Shown here: one piece after another, positions 6,781 through 12,249 of the stretch | Layout: each line of letters starts with the position of its first letter | Position numbering within the stretch: position 1 is the first letter of the stretch | From: CAYGZA01 sp964354135 | GTDB lineage: Bacteria; Planctomycetota; Planctomycetia; Pirellulales; Thermoguttaceae | DNA: 12,249 nt | Reading direction: 5' to 3' | Assembly: GCA_964354135.1 (NCBI GenBank) | Contig: CAYGZA010000207.1 | Coordinates: forward strand, 1-12,249 | Made by a program: the position numbers and the translations under genes | Notes under the pieces: generated by a model | The model's input: only the letters and a program-made list of their open reading frames with translations | Told to the model about the DNA's origin: nothing | Database searches by the model: none

Positions 6781-7003
6781 GAAAATCGGCTGCATTCCCG
6801 CGCCGTGCCGAGCCGCCCCGCGCGTCGTTCCCTCCCGCGGGTGCGCCTCTTGCGGCGGTCAAACGAGGCAACGAGGCGAACCAGACCGGCGAGCCGAGCC
6901 CCAATGCCAACCAGTGGAACGACCCAACTCACCTGCCGAATCGCCGGTGGGGGCATGGGGCGCGCCAGACCGGGAGGTCAAACAAGGGTCCTCTTCCCAA
7001 CGG

Positions 7004-8722
7004 TCAAAACTCATCGCTCTGCTTCGCGGTGCTTGTCACCTCTTCGAGCGTCGTGATCCCGCGGCAGACCTTCTGAATGCCGTCGGTGTACAGCGTTTTC
7101 ATGCCCTCCCCGATGGCGGTCCTTCGGATGAGGGCTGTGGGTGCCTCGTTGAAGGTCAGCTCACGGAGCTTCGGCGACATGAGCATCAGTTCGAAAATCC
7201 CCAAACGTCCGCGATAGCCAGACCCTCCGCAATGCCCACAGCCGGAACCCCTAAAGAAGGTGGCGTTTGCCATCATCGCGGGAGTGACCGCTGCGGCCTC
7301 CAGGGCGGCTTCGTTTGGCTTGTATGGCTGCTTGCACTTCTGGCACGCCACCCGGACGAGGCGCTGCGCCATGATCGCAACGACGCTGCTGCAAATGAGG
7401 TAAGCAGGCACCCCCATGTCGATCAAACGTGTAATGGCACTAGGCGCATCGTTCGTGTGAAGTGTACTGAATACCAAGTGTCCAGTCAAAGATGCCTGGA
7501 TCCCCATCTGTGCCGTCTCCAGATCACGCATCTCGCCGACTAAGATCACGTTCGGCGCCTGACGCAACATCGCGCGGATCACTCGGGCGAAGTCCAACCC
7601 GATCTCGTGCCGTATCTCCACCTGATTGATTCCTGCCAGGTAGTACTCTACGGGGTCCTCGGCCGTGATGATCTTGCGATCCGGAGTGTTCAGCTCATTC
7701 AGCGCCGCATAGAGCGAGGTGGTCTTGCCGGACCCCGTCGGCCCAGTCACCAGGATGATCCCGTTGGGCCGCCGGATCAGGCCGCGGAACCTCTGGTAGT
7801 CCTCGTCGGCGAAGCCGAGCTGCCTAAGCCCAACGCGGATGTTGTCCTTGTCGAGGATCCGCAGCACCACCGCCTGACCGTGAGCTGAAGGGATGATGCT
7901 CACCCGCAGGTCCAACTCTTTCTCTCCCACGTTGACCTTGATCCGCCCGTCCTGGGGGCGGCGGCGCTCCGCGATGTCGAGGCGGGAGAGGATCTTCACA
8001 CGCGACAGAATAGCCCCCAGCAAACGCCGGGGGGCGGCATCCCGCTCCATCAGCACCCCGTCGATCCGGTAACGAACCCGGACCCGGTCTTCAAACGGCT
8101 CGATATGGATGTCTGAGGCCCTTAATTGCACCGCCTCCGTGATGACCAGGTGCACCAGCCGCACCACCGGGGCGCTCGTCTCGTCGACCTCCTCCTCGGG
8201 GCTCCGCGTCCCATCGTCCGTCTCGGTGAAATCGATCGCCGTGTCGGTGAATTCCTGAAGCATCGAGTCGGCACTTTCACCCCCCGTTTGGCCATAGTAA
8301 CGGTTGATCGCCTCCAGAATGTTCTCTCGGGGGGCCAACGCCGTCTCGATCCGCCGATTGAGAATGAACCGGAGCTTCTCGATCGTGTCGTAATCATCCG
8401 GGTCGCTCGCGATGACCTTCAACATCCCGTCTTCTTCCGCAAGCGGGAGAATGACGTTCTCCCGGGCGAGCGATTCCGGGACCAGCTCAACCACCGACGG
8501 GGGGATCACTACCTCGCTGAGATCGACATAGTCCAGGCCGTACTGCTGGGCCATCGCCCGCGTAACTTCCTCCCCCGTGGCATATCCAAGCCGGACCAAG
8601 GCATCCTGCAGCTTCATGCCGGCTTGCCGGGCCATTTGCTCCGCTTCGTGGACCTGCTCCGCGCTAAGGAGCCCCTGGCCGATGAGAATGTCGGCGTAGC
8701 TTGTCTTCTGTTTGGTTGGCAT
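7004..8722 (-). CDS. pilB: PilB/GspE-type assembly ATPase, second paralogue with degenerate MshEN domain (572 aa)
   Basis: This is a cytoplasmic ATPase of the type II secretion/type IV pilus assembly class and the first gene of the leftward cluster. The core is complete: Walker A GPTGSGKT (327-334), Asp box TAEDPVEYY (353-361), Walker B VILVGEMRD (392-400), His box TGHLVFSTLHTN (413-424), and zinc tetracysteine C460, C463, C495 and C498. The N-terminal domain aligns with MshEN, but the first motif has Ser8, Ala10 and Ala31 where Arg, Gly and Gln are expected. The second motif has Gln39 in place of Gly, while Gln60 is kept. The linker at about 150-183 is acidic. The ATG at 8722 follows GGGAG by 6 nt. 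It is 283 nt from pilT. It may be a GspE for a separate secretion function or a second PilB; sequence alone does not say which. Confidence 0.92.
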   Translation of the reverse strand: MPTKQKTSYADILIGQGLLSAEQVHEAEQMARQAGMKLQDALVRLGYATGEEVTRAMAQQYGLDYVDLSEVVIPPSVVELVPESLARENVILPLAEEDGMLKVIASDPDDYDTIEKLRFILNRRIETALAPRENILEAINRYYGQTGGESADSMLQEFTDTAIDFTETDDGTRSPEEEVDETSAPVVRLVHLVITEAVQLRASDIHIEPFEDRVRVRYRIDGVLMERDAAPRRLLGAILSRVKILSRLDIAERRRPQDGRIKVNVGEKELDLRVSIIPSAHGQAVVLRILDKDNIRVGLRQLGFADEDYQRFRGLIRRPNGIILVTGPTGSGKTTSLYAALNELNTPDRKIITAEDPVEYYLAGINQVEIRHEIGLDFARVIRAMLRQAPNVILVGEMRDLETAQMGIQASLTGHLVFSTLHTNDAPSAITRLIDMGVPAYLICSSVVAIMAQRLVRVACQKCKQPYKPNEAALEAAAVTPAMMANATFFRGSGCGHCGGSGYRGRLGIFELMLMSPKLRELTFNEAPTALIRRTAIGEGMKTLYTDGIQKVCRGITTLEEVTSTAKQSDEF

Positions 8723-8844
8723 GAACGACTCCCGTGTGCCTGCGGATAATGGTTCCCCCGCGCCGGTGGTGCTCAGGCTGTCCAGCGAAAGAGTCGGAGG
8801 CGAACGCCGATCGAAGGAGAATGCGCAAACCTTGCCACAAGTTT

Positions 8845-8873
8845 AGACTAATGGGGCTGTTGCCGCGTGTCAA
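8845..8873 (-). promoter_or_regulatory. Candidate promoter of the leftward pilus/secretion cluster
   Basis: On the minus strand a perfect TTGACA (8873-8868) is followed after 17 nt by TAGTCT (8850-8845). The -10 keeps the three most conserved positions of TATAAT (T1, A2, T6) but not the rest. Transcription from here would leave an untranslated leader of roughly 115 nt before the ATG at 8722. Confidence 0.4.
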
Positions 8874-9037
8874 TCGAGTCCACCGCCTGCCCTGGTCGCT
8901 TTGCAGTAACGCCGCGTGGCCACCGGAGGCCGATGCCTGGATAATCCCCGCGTGCAGACAGCATCAGCCCCCAGGGATGTAATACGTATACCACTCATGT
9001 GGGGGTATCGGGTCCGACGGACCTGCAAGGGTCTGCA

Positions 9038-9066
9038 TTGACAGACGAGCCAAGCCCCGGGATAAT
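9038..9066 (+). promoter_or_regulatory. Sigma70-like promoter of the beta-barrel gene
   Basis: TTGACA (9038-9043) and GATAAT (9061-9066) are separated by exactly 17 nt, matching the housekeeping consensus at eleven of twelve positions. The expected transcription start is near 9073, about 35 nt before the ATG at 9108, which suits that start codon. Confidence 0.7.
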
Positions 9067-9107
9067 CCCGCCCTCTTCTTGTCGAATCGCGGGTAGCGGT
9101 CCGGACG

Positions 9108-10187
9108 ATGCCAGTTTCCAACTCCCGTGGAGCCCGACCGGGTAGTCTTCCCATGCTTTCCGCCGGCAGTGCTCCCGGTATCGACGACCGCAGCCGCTTT
9201 GCCGCGTCTCTGCGTGGGGGGCTGCCACGGGGAGTGCCGGTGATCGGCGTCTTGGCGATCCTCGCCGGTTTGGCTTTCGACCGCGCGTGGGGGCAGGATC
9301 GCGAGGGCAGTCGGAGGTCGCCCGCGCGGCCTGCAGCATCCTTGACCGTCCCCGAACCTGCCGCGCCGGCGGCGGACGCGGCGTCCCATCTCGAGGGCGC
9401 CCGGGCGGTCTTGGAGCCGGAGCCGGCGGTCGGGCCACGCGGTTCCGGACCGGCCCAAGAGGCTTGGCTCAATGAGGACGAATCGGTGCTCGGGCCTTCG
9501 CGCTTCTTTCGTCTGCCGGAAGAACGCTTTCGCGGCCGCGGACAGCCGCTGATCCAGGAAAGCTGGCAGTTCCGGCCCTTCAGTATCGGCGGGTTCTTTG
9601 GGTTCGTGCAGGGGAGCCAGTTGATCCGCGACTGGACTTTCGAAGAGCAGGGGATGATCGGCGGGATGACGCTGGGTTGGGATGTCGACCACTATTTCGG
9701 CTGCGAGATGCGGCTGGCCTTCGGCCGCGTGGTGATCGGCGACAGCACGCGGGCCATCGCGGCCCAGATTGCCGCGGACGATGCGGCCGGGCTCGCCTCC
9801 ACCGATCCGGCGCGCCGGCGGTTCGACAACGGGCGCGACAACGACCTGCTGCTCTGGGAAGCAAGCGTGATGTATTACCCGTGGGGCGACTCGCGGTGGC
9901 GGCCGTACGCCACGATCGGCGTCGGCGTGACGAGCGTGGACTTCATCGACCGCCTTTCGACCGTGTACCAGGACGCCTTCTTCACCCTGCCGTTTGGGCT
10001 CGGCGTCAAGTACCTCCACAACGACTTCCTGGCGGTTCGTTTGGAGTGCTTGGACAACATGGCCTTCGGCGGCGGGAAGCCGATCGAGACGATGCACCAT
10101 CTCTCCCTCATCGCGGGGATAGAGTTCCGCTTTGGCGGCCCCCGCCGGGCCTACTGGCCCTGGAACCCCGGCCGCCACTATTGGTAG
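9108..10187 (+). CDS. Putative outer membrane beta-barrel protein (359 aa)
   Basis: This is a secreted protein, probably embedded in the outer membrane; its precise function is unknown. A basic N-region is followed by a hydrophobic core (VPVIGVLAILAGLAF, 43-57) and a likely signal peptidase I site after AWG (60-62). Residues 65-150 are a Pro/Ala/Glu-rich linker. From about 155 to 342 the chain alternates polar and hydrophobic residues in short segments typical of an 8-stranded barrel (FSIGGFFGFVQGS, GGMTLGWDVDHYFGCEMRLAFG, LLWEASVMYYPWG, RPYATIGVGVTSVDF, LPFGLGVKYL, LAVRLECLD, HLSLIAGIEFRFGG). The chain ends in Trp, as barrel substrates of BAM often end in an aromatic residue. The N-region is long from 9108; Met16 (9153) is an alternative start without a clear ribosome site. 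The gene is divergent from the pilus cluster and has its own strong promoter. It could be a structural OmpA/OmpW-like barrel or a channel. Confidence 0.8.
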   Translation: MPVSNSRGARPGSLPMLSAGSAPGIDDRSRFAASLRGGLPRGVPVIGVLAILAGLAFDRAWGQDREGSRRSPARPAASLTVPEPAAPAADAASHLEGARAVLEPEPAVGPRGSGPAQEAWLNEDESVLGPSRFFRLPEERFRGRGQPLIQESWQFRPFSIGGFFGFVQGSQLIRDWTFEEQGMIGGMTLGWDVDHYFGCEMRLAFGRVVIGDSTRAIAAQIAADDAAGLASTDPARRRFDNGRDNDLLLWEASVMYYPWGDSRWRPYATIGVGVTSVDFIDRLSTVYQDAFFTLPFGLGVKYLHNDFLAVRLECLDNMAFGGGKPIETMHHLSLIAGIEFRFGGPRRAYWPWNPGRHYW

Positions 10188-10287
10188 TCAGCGCTGCCCG
10201 AGGTCGGCAGGCAGTCCTTCTCCGCTCGGGCGCGCGCCGCCGCGCGGCCACCGCGGGCATGAGGCCGCGATTCGTCGACCGGTCCGG

Positions 10288-10653
10288 TCAGACCCGCTTG
10301 AGTTGCACCGGAAGCTGGTCGATCTTGGCGGCCAGTACGAAGTCGTTCTCCGACAAGCCGCCCACCGCGTGGGTCCAAAGCTCGATCCAGACGTTCCGGT
10401 AGCCTTCCAGGTGCAGGTCGGGGTGGTGGCCTTCGGCTTCTGCCAGCTCGGCCACCTTGGCCAAGAACTCCATCCCCGCGCGGAAGCTCTTCACGACCCA
10501 GTCCTTGCGGATCCGCAGCCCGTCGTGGGTCAAGCGCCATCCCGCCACGGCAGCGAGCTGGGCTTGCGCCTCAGGGAGACTGTACTTCGGCACGCCCCCT
10601 TCGCAGGGGGCGCATCTCTTCGACGTCAACTCGCAGGTTGTTTGTGTTTGCAC
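10288..10653 (-). CDS. phhB: Pterin-4a-carbinolamine dehydratase (4a-hydroxytetrahydrobiopterin dehydratase, 121 aa)
   Basis: This cytoplasmic enzyme dehydrates 4a-hydroxytetrahydropterin so that the cofactor of aromatic amino acid hydroxylases can be recycled (EC 4.2.1.96). The sequence has the typical N-terminal KRCAPCEGGVP (12-22) and the active-site EGHHPD (74-79, with His76 and His77). It continues as VWIELWTHAVGGLSENDF (88-105), which supplies the third conserved His (His95) and Asp104. Length is standard for the family. I start at GTG 10653 because AGGAG (10666-10662) lies 8 nt upstream. The frame extends eight codons further to a TTG at 10677 without a ribosome site. No aromatic hydroxylase or pterin gene is visible nearby. 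It converges on the beta-barrel gene, with 100 nt between stops and no clear terminator. In genomes without such a hydroxylase this family has been proposed to serve molybdopterin or other pterin metabolism. Confidence 0.92.
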   Translation of the reverse strand: MQTQTTCELTSKRCAPCEGGVPKYSLPEAQAQLAAVAGWRLTHDGLRIRKDWVVKSFRAGMEFLAKVAELAEAEGHHPDLHLEGYRNVWIELWTHAVGGLSENDFVLAAKIDQLPVQLKRV

Positions 10654-10661
10654 CGGCTTTG

Positions 10662-10666
10662 CTCCT
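10662..10666 (-). promoter_or_regulatory. Shine-Dalgarno site deciding the GTG start of the dehydratase
   Basis: AGGAG on the minus strand lies 8 nt upstream of GTG 10653-10651. No comparable site precedes the longer TTG alternative at 10677. Confidence 0.65.
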
Positions 10667-10708
10667 GAACGAGGCAAGGTGAGCGAAGTTCTCCATGTCG
10701 CCTCTGGA

Positions 10709-10736
10709 ATTCTTGCCGTCAGGCCGCCGGCGTCAA
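10709..10736 (-). promoter_or_regulatory. Candidate promoter of the pterin dehydratase gene
   Basis: On the minus strand TTGACG (10736-10731) and AAGAAT (10714-10709) are 16 nt apart, with five and four consensus matches respectively. The leader to the GTG start would be about 50 nt. The 233-nt region shared with the divergent gene (10654-10886) holds nothing else that I can support. Confidence 0.35.
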
Positions 10737-10886
10737 CTCACCCATTGCCCGGACGGTCCCGCAGTCCCTTGACACGGCCCGTCAGATCCGGTCACCTTAG
10801 CGGTGCAAAAGGCCGCCGGCAGGGAGGACGCGGGGCGGCCGTGTCGGGGATCGTGCATCCACCGAGTGGGACCGAGGCGAGAGGGT

Positions 10887-12197
10887 ATGGAAAACTACGG
10901 CGACGGGCCATCCACCGGCCTCGACCAGACGGCCGCCGGCAAGATCATCACGGGATTCATCCCCCAGGACCTCGCGATGAGCCCGGAAGACAATGCCGTG
11001 CTGGTGCGGCTGGCGGAGCGGGTGGCGGGGATCGCCGCCGGCTCGCGGATGGAGGAGGTGCGCCGGCTCTGGTACGGGGTCAATACCCTCCAGAAGACCC
11101 GGCCCGCGGTCTTCTGCGACCCGGAAAACGGCTGGAACGAGATCATCACCGAGACCCAGATGGAGTGCCGGGGGAAGCTCGCCCGGCGGTGGGAAATGGA
11201 TCTCCGCAAGGAGATCTTCTGGGGCGAGGAAATGGGGGACGACAAGCCGGTCGAGCCGTTCTTCGACGTTCCCTACACCGTCAGTCCCGACGACTGGGGG
11301 TTGGCCCCGATCTACCACAAGACGGGGGCCTTGGGCTCCTACGTCTGGGAAGCGCCGATCCGGGACTACGCGACCGACCTCAAGAAGCTCCACGCCCCGC
11401 AGTTTGAGATCGACTGGGAGACCACGCGGGGCATGCTGGAGATTGCCAAGAACGTCTTCGGGGAACTCCTCACCGTCCGGCTCAAGGGGATTTGGTGGTG
11501 GTCGCTGGGGCTTACGTGGCCTGCGGCGACGCTGCGGGGCCTGAGCAACCTGATGGTCGATTTCGTGGATCATCCCGACGAATTGAAGGGCCTCTTGTCG
11601 GCGATTTCCCGCGGCCACCTGTCGAAGCTCGATTACCTGGAGGTCGAAGGGCTCTTGAGCCTCAACAACGACGGCACGTACGTCGGCTCCGGGGGCTACG
11701 GGTTCACCGACGAGCTGCCGCAAAAGGACTTCACGGGGAAGGTCCGCTGCCGCGACCTGTGGGGATTCACGGAGAGCCAGGAGACGGTCCACGTCTCCCC
11801 GGCGATGTACGAGGAATTCGTCTTCCCCCGCGAGAAGCCGATCATGGAGCGGTTCGGGCTGACCTGCTACGGGTGCTGCGAGCCGCTTCACGGGCGGTGG
11901 AAGACGGTCAGCCGGCACCACGGCCTTCGCCGCGTCTCTTGCTCGCCCTGGGCGGACCTGGAGAAGATGGCCGAATCGCTGGAAGACCGCTACGTGCTCT
12001 CCATGAAGCCGAACCCGGCGGCCATCGCCACGCCGCAGATCGACGAACAGTCGATCCGCAGCCAGTTGCGCAGAGCGTTGGACGTCGCGAAAGGGTGCGT
12101 CGTCGAGATCATCATGAAAGACAACCACACCATCGGCGGCCGCCCCGAGAACGTGGTCAAATGGTGCCGGATCGCGAAGGAGGAAGCACAGAGGTAG
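10887..12197 (+). CDS. Uroporphyrinogen decarboxylase (URO-D) superfamily protein, substrate unknown (436 aa)
   Basis: This soluble protein resembles the URO-D-like group that includes uroporphyrinogen decarboxylase and corrinoid-dependent methyltransferase subunits. I recognise the family style from memory and cannot name a reaction. Visible landmarks are RPAVFCDPENGWNEI (72-86), MGDDKPVEPFFDVPY (116-130), CYGCCEPLHGRW (327-338, with Cys327, Cys330, Cys331 and His335), LRRVSCSPWADL (348-359), KPNPA (374-378) and EIIMKDNHTIGG (407-418). The Cys/His cluster and His414 sit where methyltransferase relatives place metal or active-site residues, so zinc or corrinoid chemistry is possible. It is unlikely to be the haem-pathway HemE, which is shorter (about 350 aa) and has a different N-terminal signature. 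I start at ATG 10887, preceded by GAGG 9 nt upstream. The frame is open to a GTG at 10803, but those 28 residues look non-coding and have no ribosome site. No corrinoid protein or reactivase gene is nearby. Confidence 0.72.
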   Translation: MENYGDGPSTGLDQTAAGKIITGFIPQDLAMSPEDNAVLVRLAERVAGIAAGSRMEEVRRLWYGVNTLQKTRPAVFCDPENGWNEIITETQMECRGKLARRWEMDLRKEIFWGEEMGDDKPVEPFFDVPYTVSPDDWGLAPIYHKTGALGSYVWEAPIRDYATDLKKLHAPQFEIDWETTRGMLEIAKNVFGELLTVRLKGIWWWSLGLTWPAATLRGLSNLMVDFVDHPDELKGLLSAISRGHLSKLDYLEVEGLLSLNNDGTYVGSGGYGFTDELPQKDFTGKVRCRDLWGFTESQETVHVSPAMYEEFVFPREKPIMERFGLTCYGCCEPLHGRWKTVSRHHGLRRVSCSPWADLEKMAESLEDRYVLSMKPNPAAIATPQIDEQSIRSQLRRALDVAKGCVVEIIMKDNHTIGGRPENVVKWCRIAKEEAQR

Positions 12198-12217
12198 GGG
12201 TCAGGGGCTAGGGGCAA
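12197..12217. repeat. Short heptanucleotide repeat, 3 units, at the stop codon
   Basis: GGGGTCA, GGGGCTA and GGGGCAA follow one another, the first G being the last base of the TAG stop of the preceding gene. The 7-nt period and G-rich start resemble the tract at 41-124, although the unit differs. The remaining bases to 12249 hold nothing I recognise. Confidence 0.6.
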
Positions 12218-12249
12218 TACCGTTGAAATAGGCGCAAGTCACAGCCTTT

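Larger units (their letters stand above)
8723..9107. other. Divergent intergenic region between the pilus cluster and the beta-barrel gene
   Basis: This 385-nt stretch separates the leftward ATPase gene from the rightward beta-barrel gene. I see one candidate promoter for each direction, described separately, about 165 nt apart, and no gene, RNA gene or riboswitch that I can support. I looked for a GEMM-type c-di-GMP riboswitch because of the MshEN domain downstream and did not recognise one. Confidence 0.6.

Noticed and set aside
6753..6956. A 67-codon leftward frame between the upstream ATPase gene and pilT
   Set aside because: It is Arg-rich with no clear ribosome site. Its 3' end overlaps the candidate pilT promoter. 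I could not support it as a gene.
8964..10178. A 404-codon leftward open frame opposite the beta-barrel gene
   Set aside because: It has low-complexity Arg/Pro/Ala composition and no recognisable domain. The rightward frame has a signal peptide, barrel pattern and promoter.
10194..10210. Hairpin after the beta-barrel gene as a terminator
   Set aside because: The stem is only 5 bp (CTGCC/GGCAG) and no T-run follows.
10769..10774. Perfect TTGACA upstream of the URO-D-like gene
   Set aside because: No acceptable -10 lies 16-18 nt downstream.
10797..12128. A 443-codon leftward open frame opposite the URO-D-like gene
   Set aside because: It is a shadow frame in GC-rich DNA. The rightward frame carries family motifs.

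Overview
The window reads as one end of a type IV pilus / type II secretion-like gene cluster from a GC-rich Gram-negative bacterium, most likely a member of the Planctomycetota. That placement is an inference. It rests on the long pseudopilins with a WGNP-type motif, the style of the outer-membrane beta-barrel protein, and the intergenic repeat types (heptanucleotide tracts and REP-like palindromes). No rRNA or other taxonomic marker is present.

Positions 1-8722 hold a single leftward run of seven genes. In transcription order they are a PilB/GspE-type ATPase with a degenerate N-terminal nucleotide-binding domain (8722-7004), the retraction ATPase PilT (6720-5572), a second PilB/GspE-type ATPase with both MshEN c-di-GMP motifs intact (5501-3783), the inner-membrane platform protein PilC/GspF (3750-2419), and three pseudopilins. 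Pseudopilin A (2303-1350) overlaps pseudopilin B (1353-361) by 4 nt. Pseudopilin C begins 1 nt after B stops (ATG at 359) and runs off the left edge. Together these are the motor, platform and fibre subunits of one envelope machine. Its secretin, alignment proteins and prepilin peptidase are not in the window.

The most unusual observation is at the left edge. The open frame from the well-placed ATG at 359 to the RRG/MTLVELL prepilin motif at 41-3 contains no stop, although it is filled with REP-like palindromes and a 12-unit heptanucleotide tract. If translated from 359, this pseudopilin carries a 109-residue leader in place of the usual 5-25. Because 7 is not a multiple of 3, changes in tract length would move the prepilin in and out of frame.

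Positions 8723-9107 are a divergent intergenic region with a convincing sigma70-like promoter facing right and a weaker one facing left. To the right are a secreted outer-membrane beta-barrel protein (9108-10187, rightward), a pterin-4a-carbinolamine dehydratase (10653-10288, leftward), and a uroporphyrinogen decarboxylase-superfamily protein of unknown substrate (10887-12197, rightward). These three have no visible link to the pilus cluster or to each other. The last 52 bases contain a short heptanucleotide repeat directly on the stop codon of the final gene.
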